Positions 6,323-11,635 of a stretch of DNA of 11,635 nt are shown piece by piece (position 1 is the stretch's first letter; each line of letters begins with the position of its first letter). The stretch comes from SIG672 sp045605765 (GTDB lineage Bacteria > Bacillota > Clostridia > Oscillospirales > CAG-272), in the NCBI GenBank assembly GCA_045605765.1, contig JAZUQQ010000019.1:1-11635 (forward strand). The letters run 5' to 3'. The notes below the pieces were generated by a model. That model was not told where the DNA came from and did no database searches. It saw nothing but the letters and a program-made list of their open reading frames with translations. The translations under genes and the position numbers were made by a program.

Positions 6323-7576
6323 TTAAAGTAATAGAGCAATGAACTCGGGAAGACCGTTTTTGGTATAATACGGTGCTTCTCCGTTTACGAGGGGAAGCAT
6401 ATACTTAATACATTTGTCGGTAACGCCGTTGCCTGCCTCGTTTACAAAATCACTCGGAACGTATTTTATCTGGTTTGCAACCTTTGAAACGTCGAACGGC
6501 AGGTAGCTGACGCTATACTCTTCCCCGTCATTTCTGATCATGCACATCATACACTTGCTTTGACCGTCAAGTGCTGCACTCACTGACGCCTCTCCGACGC
6601 CGAAGCTTTCCGAAATATCGGTAGCCGATGCGATATGGCTTGCGCATCTCTGAGGAAGATTGAGTACCACCGAACGAACCTTGCAGCCGAACCTTTCCTT
6701 GACTGCAAGCTCAAGTGCTTTGCCAGTTCCGTCGAGATATTTATGACCGAACACGTCGACCGCACCGCTTTGAGTATCCTCGCCAACGAGCCGTCCGTCG
6801 GCAAAATGAAGTCCTTCTGAAACCGCGACAACGACGTTTGGATGCTTTTTAAAGGCTTCCTCGATATCCTTAAAGAAAGCGTCATATTCAAAATCTCGCT
6901 CGGGCAGATAGATATAGTCGGGAGCAATGCCCGTATTCACCGCCGCAAGCGCAGACGCTGCCGTCAGCCAACCAGTATCTCTCCCCATTATTTCAACGAT
7001 AGTTACTGCCTTTACGGTATAAACGGCCGTATCGCAGAGTATCTCACTCATAACGGTTGCGATATATTTAGCGCACGAACCGTATCCGGGCGTATGGTCT
7101 GTCACTGCAAGGTCGTTATCAATAGTTTTGGGAACTCCTACAAAATTCATCTGCCAGTCGAATTTGTCCGCAACTGCCGAGAGCTTGGACACTGTATCCA
7201 TCGAGTCGTTTCCGCCGATATAGAAGAAATATCTGATATTATTTTTCTTAAAAAATGAAAAGAGCTTGATATACTTTTCGTTATTCTCCGCCCCATCGGT
7301 TACCGGAAGTTTAAGTCTGCACGAGCCGAGAGCTGCCGCGGGTGTTGCCGCGAGTCTCTTCAGCTTATCCTCTTTATCTTCGCCATGGAAAAATGCACTG
7401 AGGTTTATGATATCGTCTCTGAGCATTCCCTCGACGCCGTTTCTCGCGCCGTAGAGCGTTTCTATTTTATCAGATTTTATCGCCGCCGAGATAACGCCTG
7501 CAAGCGTTGCGTTTATCGCCGCCGTCGGTCCGCCCGACTGTCCGACTATTGCGTTTGCTTTTTCTGTAAAGATCAT
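6323..7576 (-). CDS. pfp: 6-phosphofructokinase, pyrophosphate-dependent type
   Basis: Phosphorylates fructose 6-phosphate to fructose 1,6-bisphosphate in glycolysis, most likely with pyrophosphate. The 417-residue protein starts NAIVGQSGGPT (8-18), and has GGNDSMD (121-127), PKTIDND (149-155, with the catalytic aspartate and the lysine usual in PPi enzymes) and MGRDTGW (197-203). In ATP enzymes the first loop reads GGDG; an acidic or amide residue followed by D at this place favours pyrophosphate. The variant here is GGND rather than the more common GGDD, so the donor is inferred. I place the start at 7576, although the frame stays open to 7822. The upstream 82 codons would cross the promoter (7610-7638) and the previous gene, and the family begins just before NAIVGQSGG. 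The AAAGGAAAG site is rather far (about 13-15 nt) from the ATG. The gene has its own promoter and terminator. Confidence 0.93.
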   Translation of the reverse strand: MIFTEKANAIVGQSGGPTAAINATLAGVISAAIKSDKIETLYGARNGVEGMLRDDIINLSAFFHGEDKEDKLKRLAATPAAALGSCRLKLPVTDGAENNEKYIKLFSFFKKNNIRYFFYIGGNDSMDTVSKLSAVADKFDWQMNFVGVPKTIDNDLAVTDHTPGYGSCAKYIATVMSEILCDTAVYTVKAVTIVEIMGRDTGWLTAASALAAVNTGIAPDYIYLPERDFEYDAFFKDIEEAFKKHPNVVVAVSEGLHFADGRLVGEDTQSGAVDVFGHKYLDGTGKALELAVKERFGCKVRSVVLNLPQRCASHIASATDISESFGVGEASVSAALDGQSKCMMCMIRNDGEEYSVSYLPFDVSKVANQIKYVPSDFVNEAGNGVTDKCIKYMLPLVNGEAPYYTKNGLPEFIALLL

Positions 7577-7609
7577 AGTGTTTGCTCGCTTTCCTTTGTT
7601 TATGATGTG

Positions 7610-7638
7610 ATTATAGCATAAAGCGGTGGGGTTGTCAA
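7610..7638 (-). promoter_or_regulatory. Consensus sigma-A promoter of phosphofructokinase
   Basis: TTGACA (7633-7638) and TATAAT (7610-7615) with exactly 17 nt between them. This is a full consensus promoter, suggesting strong constitutive expression. Its position inside the upstream extension of the frame supports the start at 7576. Confidence 0.9.
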
Positions 7639-7677
7639 TGACGGCATGAAATTTGTATGATAAACAATTATATAAAA

Positions 7678-7708
7678 ACAAAAAGAGGTTCAACAAAGAA
7701 CCTCTTTT
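7678..7708 (-). terminator. Terminator of the hypothetical gene ending at 7713
   Basis: AAAAGAGGTTC and GAACCTCTTTT form a perfect 11-bp stem with a 6-nt loop, followed by TTTTTGTTTTT on the minus strand. It begins 5 bp after the stop codon of the gene before it. Confidence 0.9.
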
Positions 7709-7712
7709 GCAC

Positions 7713-8288
7713 TTATTCGTGGGGAGTAAGAACGACCGCTCCGTAATCATAGAGAGTAACTGTCGATGATACATTAAAAACGACGCCATCCTGAGTAAAA
7801 GAAACAGTATATTGGATTTCAATCAGCTTGCTGTCAGCGAATGTCAGATAAATATCGGCTGTAGAAGAACCAAGTGCCACAATCATAATATTCTTATTCG
7901 CTTTATATGTTTTCGTTTGGCGGTTGTAACTAAAATTCTCGTAAAAAGTCATATCCTTTATAGATTTAACAAGTTGTTTACGTAGCTCGTTAGCGTCTGC
8001 AGGATCGGGAGCATAGCTCTCCTGTGACTGTTCTGCAATTACCAATTTGACCCATGCATTATCCTCGGTAAATTTACAGTCGGTGCGAGTGCATACTGTT
8101 GCGCCGTTTCCCGTGACCTCGGCCACCTCACTGTATGCAAAGTTTTCAAACACTGAATCTTCAAATGCGGCGTTCCAATCCGATTTTAACATACCTGTAA
8201 AATCAATGCTTCTTGTTTTTGTCTGCCCACACACCGTGCGTTTGCGGCAATACGGGAATATGAACCCAACGCGTGCGGTGTGGTGCAC
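7713..8288 (-). pseudogene. Hypothetical protein gene, probably truncated at its 5' end
   Basis: A 191-codon frame that opens with GTG at 8288, bounded upstream by a stop at 8307. From about residue 28 onwards (SIDFTGMLKSDWNAAFEDSV) the composition looks like a genuine secreted or lipoprotein-type soluble domain with short beta-rich segments and a closing VTLYDYGAVV. The first 27 residues are basic, Cys-containing and unlike a signal peptide, and there is no ribosome binding site before the GTG. An internal ATG at 8192 also lacks one. I infer that the native N-terminus (perhaps a lipoprotein signal) was lost and replaced by palindromic DNA next to tRNA-Glu. It keeps a good terminator. I do not recognise the family. 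It could still be an intact gene with an unusual start. Confidence 0.55.
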
Positions 8289-8346
8289 TATAATCGCAAG
8301 TTCTCTTTATCGCATGCTACAGCAAATCACCAAAGGCGATTTGCTG
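8230..8346. other. Two hairpins between tRNA-Glu terminator and truncated gene
   Basis: CACACCG (8230-8236) pairs with CGGTGTG (8276-8282). CAGCAAATC (8320-8328) pairs with GATTTGCTG (8338-8346), with a further CC/GG inside. Neither has a T-run suited to termination. They occupy exactly the stretch where the hypothetical gene loses its expected N-terminus, so they may be remnants of small palindromic repeats. Confidence 0.4.
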
Positions 8347-8371
8347 GGTTCTGATTCTGTTTTGAGTCATA

Positions 8372-8413
8372 ATAAATAGAAAAAGAGGTCAAAAGACCTC
8401 TTTTTCTATTTAT
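8372..8413 (-). terminator. Long perfect hairpin terminator of tRNA-Glu
   Basis: A perfect 19-bp stem (8372-8390 with 8395-8413) around an AAAA/TTTT loop starts at the last base of the tRNA. It carries a T5 run in its descending arm on either strand. Confidence 0.85.
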
Positions 8414-8484
8414 GACCCGTACGGGAATCGAACCCATGTTTCCAGCGTGAGAGGCTAGCGTCTTGACCGCTTGACCAACGGGCC
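8413..8484 (-). tRNA. tRNA-Glu(CTC), reads GAG codons
   Basis: Minus-strand cloverleaf with acceptor GGCCCGT pairing to ACGGGTC, discriminator A, and anticodon stem CTAGC/GCTGG around loop CTCTCAC, giving anticodon CTC. The T-loop is TTCGATT. The CCA end is not encoded, unlike the tRNA-Ser in the same window, and must be added after transcription. It has its own promoter 15 bp upstream and a strong terminator. Confidence 0.96.
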
Positions 8485-8498
8485 ATGTCAACGCAGAA

Positions 8499-8527
8499 AT
8501 TATACCACTTTTTTTGCAAAAAGGCAA
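8499..8527 (-). promoter_or_regulatory. Promoter of tRNA-Glu
   Basis: -35 TTGCCT (8522-8527) and perfect -10 TATAAT (8499-8504) with a 17-nt spacer. The predicted start is close to the tRNA 5' end at 8484, as is usual for single tRNA genes. Confidence 0.75.
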
Positions 8528-8618
8528 TATCCTTTTTCTACAAAATATCAGGCAAATATTTATGCGATTTGCTCAAAAATCACAATGTTTTTTAATTTCT
8601 GCGTTTCATTTTTTATTT

Positions 8619-9611
8619 TTAGCCGATCTTTTCATACACCGTATCAAGAGTTTTTCGGTCTATTTTCATATTTGAAGGATCTCTCCTTGGTGACTGACCT
8701 TCAAAATATCCTTCCTTTGTCAGAAATTCAACGTATTCTTCAAGACACATATCAAGCTCCTTCATGCTTCTCGCGTGATATCTTCCGACGTATCTGAAAT
8801 GCCACGGCTCATAGATTATTCCGGTTGCGCTCTCCTTATCCTTTTCAAACCTGAGAACGAAGCCAAACTTCGTGCAGTTGTCCGCGAGCCATCTACCCGC
8901 CTCGGTGTTTTCAAACTCCTCGGTAAGCTCGACCTTGAAGGTGGTATCTATTATATCGAAAGCAAGACCGCTCTGATGCTCGCTCGTTCCTGCCGCACAG
9001 GAATAGGTCTCCACATTTTCTCTTGCTTCGCTCTCGCTTATTTCGACCTTTTCCACCCACGCGCCGCACGTACGACATTTAGTGATCTCCGCTTTCGTGA
9101 TAAATTCCGTGGCGCACGCCGAGTCCGTACACTTATATTTTTTAGTATTTCTGACGTTTCTGTTGAAAACGCCCTCCTGTGCGCAGTAGCTCCTGTAAGC
9201 ACTGAGCACCTGCAAATTTTCGCTTTTGAGACTGCCTGACGCGACTGCTTCCCTTAACATCGCGGTAAGCGCTTTCAGTGCGGTAGCGTTCATTTTCAGC
9301 TCGGGACGAAAGCGAAAATCATATTCGCTTTTCGGAACTTCGCCGAGAGCCGATCTGTCGCAAAGCACTTTGAGCGAAGACTCTCCGTTTTTTTTAAGCG
9401 GATTTTCCTTATTTACAAGCACGAGATAATCGTTGCTCCAAAGCTCGCCCGTCGGCTCTATAAAATCTATATACGCCGAAACGTCGGTGATATAATTATG
9501 GGAATATATATCCTTTTTTCCTTCGCCCGAAATCGGGATATTATTCATATTTACGGCAAAAAAAGAAGAGCCCAGCAGTAAAACGGCGAAAACCCTGAAA
9601 GCTTTCTTCAT
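8619..9611 (-). CDS. VanY-like D-alanyl-D-alanine carboxypeptidase with four-Cys insertion
   Basis: A 330-residue predicted exported zinc peptidase of family M15B that trims D-Ala-D-Ala ends of peptidoglycan stem peptides. Residues 1-20 are a signal peptide or anchor (KK followed by VFAVLLLGSSFF). The catalytic core is seen as LSAYRSY (136-142), SEHQSGLAFDI (210-220, zinc ligands H212 and D219), WLADNC (241-246) and EPWHFRY (268-274, catalytic E268 and third ligand H271). Between the AYRSY and SEHQ motifs, VanY proteins usually have about 30-35 residues. Here there are about 68, with cysteines 161, 166, 179 and 182 arranged CX4C-X12-CX2C like a zinc ribbon. The ATG at 9611 follows a GAGGAAG site. 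It starts 31 bp after the preceding membrane-protein gene, so the two form an operon. A role in wall remodelling is likelier than vancomycin resistance, since no vanHAX genes are present. Confidence 0.9.
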   Translation of the reverse strand: MKKAFRVFAVLLLGSSFFAVNMNNIPISGEGKKDIYSHNYITDVSAYIDFIEPTGELWSNDYLVLVNKENPLKKNGESSLKVLCDRSALGEVPKSEYDFRFRPELKMNATALKALTAMLREAVASGSLKSENLQVLSAYRSYCAQEGVFNRNVRNTKKYKCTDSACATEFITKAEITKCRTCGAWVEKVEISESEARENVETYSCAAGTSEHQSGLAFDIIDTTFKVELTEEFENTEAGRWLADNCTKFGFVLRFEKDKESATGIIYEPWHFRYVGRYHARSMKELDMCLEEYVEFLTKEGYFEGQSPRRDPSNMKIDRKTLDTVYEKIG

Positions 9612-9642
9612 TTTTACACTATCTTCCTCTTTTCATTTATTT

Positions 9643-10230
9643 TTAATTGTTTTGGTCGGGAAATTCGTCCGCATCAAGCGGTTCGAGATTTTTGGGATAT
9701 TTCAATTTGAGCGAGCAGTCGGTCGGCGCGATATATTCTATCGAGATAGTTCCCTTTTCCTCATTAACCTCGATCGTAATTCCTTCGAAATAATTTGAGA
9801 TAAATTCGATCGGCAGATGGATACGGTCGGAAACCTTGTAGACCGCAACCGAAAGGTGAACCGGATTTGAGTTGATATACGCCGTGTCCTCACCGAGATA
9901 CAGGGTGAGAATATCCGATTCGCTGTTATTGAGATAGAACTTCATCTCGTTGCCGTTTACGATCATAGTATAACCGCATCTGTCCGCAATACGCGTAAAA
10001 TCGGTGCACATCACATCATCGCGTATAATATTTGCCTTGTAAACGTTTGCCGACGCTTTTTTTGTATCTACGAGACCTATTGAAAGCTTGTATCTGTTTC
10101 TCTGCTCGACCTTTTCATTTTTAAAGAGAGATACAAAAAAGCAAGCTCCGATTATAATAGACAAAACGAGTGCTATCGACAGTGATGCAATTATAAAAAA
10201 GAGCGTTCTTGCTTTTGCTTTTTTTGACAT
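9643..10230 (-). CDS. Membrane-anchored protein with copper-amine-oxidase-N-like (stalk) domain
   Basis: A 195-residue protein with a basic N-terminus (MSKKAKAR) and one membrane helix at about residues 10-36. An extracytoplasmic region follows. Residues about 84-166 (from CGYTMIVNG through LPIEFISNYF to GTISIEY) resemble the beta-rich repeat called copper amine oxidase N-terminal or stalk domain, common in Firmicutes surface proteins, where it is thought to be a spacer or wall-associated module without oxidase activity. The C-terminal tail is acidic and polar. The start is well supported by an AAGGAGGG site just upstream and a promoter at 10268-10295. Being first in an operon with the VanY-like peptidase points to a cell-envelope job, perhaps as partner or scaffold. 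The domain call is by pattern only. Confidence 0.8.
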   Translation of the reverse strand: MSKKAKARTLFFIIASLSIALVLSIIIGACFFVSLFKNEKVEQRNRYKLSIGLVDTKKASANVYKANIIRDDVMCTDFTRIADRCGYTMIVNGNEMKFYLNNSESDILTLYLGEDTAYINSNPVHLSVAVYKVSDRIHLPIEFISNYFEGITIEVNEEKGTISIEYIAPTDCSLKLKYPKNLEPLDADEFPDQNN

Positions 10231-10267
10231 CTGTTATCCCTCCTTAATATTCTTCGTCCGTTTTCTT

Positions 10268-10295
10268 ATTATATACTATTATTTTTATATTGCAA
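10268..10295 (-). promoter_or_regulatory. Promoter of the stalk-protein/carboxypeptidase operon
   Basis: -35 TTGCAA (10290-10295) and -10 TATAAT (10268-10273) with a 16-nt spacer, about 38 bp before the ATG. The sequence is very A/T rich, as at the other promoters here. Confidence 0.7.
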
Positions 10296-10321
10296 CAGTT
10301 TTTTGTTAATTTTCTTTCTTG

Positions 10322-10343
10322 CGACAAATTTACGACAAATTTA
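10322..10343. repeat. Tandem 11-bp direct repeat upstream of the envelope operon promoter
   Basis: CGACAAATTTA occurs twice head to tail, 10322-10332 and 10333-10343. The period equals about one turn of DNA, and the pair lies about 27 bp upstream of the -35 box. It is a candidate activator or repressor site; no factor can be named. Confidence 0.5.
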
Positions 10344-10375
10344 TTTATAATATTATCCTTTATACTGCCGTCTGT

Positions 10376-10409
10376 AAAAGAAACAGCTCCCGTAAGAGAG
10401 CTTTTCTTT
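10376..10409 (-). terminator. Terminator after the small gene at 10445
   Basis: AGCTC/GAGCT with flanking AAAGAA/TTTCTTT forms a hairpin with one bulged position. On the minus strand the descending arm ends GAGCTGTTTCTTTT, a T-rich tail. It lies about 35 bp after the stop codon of the small gene. Confidence 0.65.
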
Positions 10410-10444
10410 GATTGTAGATAATTTCGACACCGTTTGGGGAAAGT

Positions 10445-10768
10445 TTATTCTGTTTCTGTTGAATTGTTTTTGGATATTACATAGTTTTCAAAAGTGAAAT
10501 AATCGCTTACCTCATTTGCATTCTCTAAAACAGTGTGTTTGGGGAACGAAACGCCTATTGCCTTTCCGTTATCATTAAAATTCCATGAATTGCTAGAAGA
10601 GTGATACCCCTCTTCAAAAGTCATAGGATATTTAGAGATGCTAACCACTATAGTATGAAACAAAACTGTTCCTTTGTCAAAGGCTCCGTTGATCTTTATT
10701 TCGATTGGTGCGTAGTAATAAAAATAACTCCACTCGTTGTGTTCTGCCCCGTTTTGTACGGACAGCAC
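10445..10768 (-). CDS. Small hypothetical protein, out of frame with its ribosome binding site
   Basis: The 107-codon frame opens only at a GTG (10768) that has no ribosome binding site and lies inside a palindrome. The protein is acidic and aromatic (SYFYYYAPIEIKING, KGTVLFHTIVVSIS) and looks like a secreted or surface beta-rich domain; the family is not recognised. A perfect AAGGAGGG site and ATG (10805), overlapping the stop codon of the protease gene, lead into a different frame that stops after 42 codons (10677-10805). Removing one A from the A6 run right after that ATG (10797-10802) would join ATG to this frame and give about 119 residues. I therefore infer a frameshifted gene, phase-variable start or sequencing error. 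It would be translationally coupled to the protease upstream. Confidence 0.55.
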   Translation of the reverse strand: MLSVQNGAEHNEWSYFYYYAPIEIKINGAFDKGTVLFHTIVVSISKYPMTFEEGYHSSSNSWNFNDNGKAIGVSFPKHTVLENANEVSDYFTFENYVISKNNSTETE

Positions 10769-10787
10769 AAAACGGGGCAGAACACAA
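10737..10787. repeat. Perfect 21-bp inverted repeat with 9-nt loop
   Basis: The arm 10737-10757, containing TTCTGCCCCGTTTTGT, is matched exactly in reverse complement by 10767-10787, leaving loop ACGGACAGC. It begins 18 nt after the ATG at 10805 and has no T-run on either side. In RNA it would be a very stable hairpin just inside the ribosome's initial footprint. Confidence 0.9.
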
Positions 10788-10818
10788 TTCCGATAGTTTT
10801 TTCATTTCTTATCCCTCC

Positions 10819-11635
10819 TTAATAGTTTGCCTTTATAGCGGCGATACAGGCCGAGCACCAATAATTTGTATGACCTTTTAAAACGCATGGTTCGTTGTTT
10901 TGGTTACAGGAATTATGACTTGCTCCTAAATTGTGTGTCAATTCATGCTGTATTGAACGAGTTAAATCACTAGTAATAATCGTGGATGTCACAGAGTTTT
11001 TACCGTTAACATTTCCGGATCCAACCACTCTGCCATGATCGCCGTTTTCATATCGACAAACTGCATAACCAACTAACCGATAAGTATGATAAATTTCGGA
11101 AGTGAGCACCTTTAATAATCGTCTGGAACTTCTGTGATGACTTGTATTACACGAAGAATTGTCCGCACAATCTGTCGTACAAATCTGTGTTAAGGTAGTA
11201 GCATGGCACGAGGAGTTACAGTCTAACATTGACGAATATTCGATGTCTTGAATATCAAACCGAATGTTAAAATTTGTCAAAAATGTATTAACGGCAGTTT
11301 CATAATGACTACGCAACACACTTTCTGGACACTGACAAGACGCATCATACAAAATTCTTGCGTCATATGTTATGTGAGCATATGTTAGTACATCTAATAT
11401 CTCCCACTCATCTCTATAACTGCCATTATTAGGCACATACGCACCGTGAATAAGCTTAGCGCCGTTGGTGGCGTCGGAAGTGGTGGTTGCCAAAGCGTAG
11501 CCGAGAGCATAGCCCTTTTTAGCGGTAAGCTTAAATGCACCGCTGTCTGTTACGGAAACGTTCCATTCCATGCCGCCGGTTATCTCGTCGTCGCGCAAAA
11601 CAATATCCGAATTTACGACGACCTCGTCGTCTATA
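10819..11635 (-). CDS. Ricin-like lectin/metzincin-type zinc protease, N-terminus cut by window edge
   Basis: The frame is open to the right edge, so the N-terminus is missing; 271 complete codons plus a stop are visible. Numbering from the TTG at 11598, residues 9-67 (GGMEWNVSV, GYALGYALATT, GAKLIHGAY, DEWEIL) resemble one repeat of a ricin B-type beta-trefoil, suggesting carbohydrate binding. A protease domain follows, with the metzincin signature HELTHNLGASH (218-228: zinc ligands H218, H222, H228, catalytic E219). After it come C231, C238, C248 and C251 (CX6C-VLKG-CX2C), as in archaemetzincins, whose motif also has four cysteines after HExxHxxGxxH. The Met of the Met-turn (CxM) is replaced by leucine (CVL). 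Five further cysteines lie at 127-150. This implies a secreted, disulfide- or zinc-stabilised peptidase. Its stop overlaps the ribosome binding site of the next gene. Confidence 0.8.
   Translation of the reverse strand, partial: IDDEVVVNSDIVLRDDEITGGMEWNVSVTDSGAFKLTAKKGYALGYALATTTSDATNGAKLIHGAYVPNNGSYRDEWEILDVLTYAHITYDARILYDASCQCPESVLRSHYETAVNTFLTNFNIRFDIQDIEYSSMLDCNSSCHATTLTQICTTDCADNSSCNTSHHRSSRRLLKVLTSEIYHTYRLVGYAVCRYENGDHGRVVGSGNVNGKNSVTSTIITSDLTRSIQHELTHNLGASHNSCNQNNEPCVLKGHTNYWCSACIAAIKANY

Noticed and set aside
7577..7822. 82-codon N-terminal extension of the phosphofructokinase frame
   Set aside because: It would cover a consensus promoter and the 3' end of the preceding gene, and the family starts just before the NAIVGQSGG motif.
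8327..8527. 66-codon minus-strand open frame
   Set aside because: It translates through the tRNA-Glu gene and its terminator.
8619..9611. Vancomycin-resistance gene vanY
   Set aside because: The peptidase domain matches, but there are no vanH, vanA/B, vanX or vanRS neighbours, and such carboxypeptidases are common housekeeping wall enzymes.

Overview
The window looks like a chromosomal segment of an anaerobic, low-to-mid GC member of the Clostridia, probably an uncultured gut or rumen Oscillospirales/Eubacteriales relative. Reasons: strong AGGAGG-type ribosome binding sites, near-consensus sigma-A promoters (TTGACA/TATAAT), a Clostridia-style SerC-SerA pair, a pyrophosphate-type phosphofructokinase and small palindromic intergenic repeats. 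Every gene I can support is on the minus strand, so transcription runs from right to left. The taxonomic statement is inference; there is no rRNA or other marker here.

Right end (10.2-11.6 kb): the C-terminal part of a large secreted-type protein with a ricin-like beta-trefoil tail and an HExxHxxGxxH zinc-protease domain resembling archaemetzincins. It is followed by a small gene that is out of frame with its own ribosome binding site and carries a perfect 21-bp palindrome at its 5' end, then a terminator. Next (8.6-10.3 kb) comes a two-gene cell-envelope unit: a membrane-anchored protein and a VanY-like D,D-carboxypeptidase with an unusual four-cysteine insertion.

Middle (6.3-8.5 kb): tRNA-Glu(CTC) with its own promoter and a 19-bp-stem terminator, a probably 5'-truncated hypothetical gene, and a monocistronic phosphofructokinase of the PPi type. 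Then (1.5-6.2 kb) serC and serA, the first two committed enzymes of serine synthesis, are followed after a hairpin terminator by an acyl-CoA-ligase-like AMP-forming enzyme and a YbaK/ProX-type aminoacyl-tRNA deacylase. No room for a promoter exists between the serA terminator and the ligase ribosome binding site, so the four genes may form one attenuated operon.

Left end (0-1.5 kb): a strong promoter now reads first into an orphan 5' half of a tRNA-Ser broken at the anticodon loop, then through about 330 bp of palindrome-rich sequence, and only then into an intact tRNA-Ser(CGA). A 153-bp palindromic element there is flanked by an 11-bp direct repeat equal to the tRNA 5' end. This looks like a small insertion that rebuilt the tRNA gene. 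Beyond the tRNA terminator lies a partial gene for a membrane-anchored protein of unknown function. The most interesting items are the rearranged tRNA-Ser locus, the archaemetzincin-like protease with a Met-to-Leu change, the zinc-ribbon-like insertion in the VanY domain, and the out-of-frame palindromic small gene. I found no CRISPR array, transposase or recognisable defence system.
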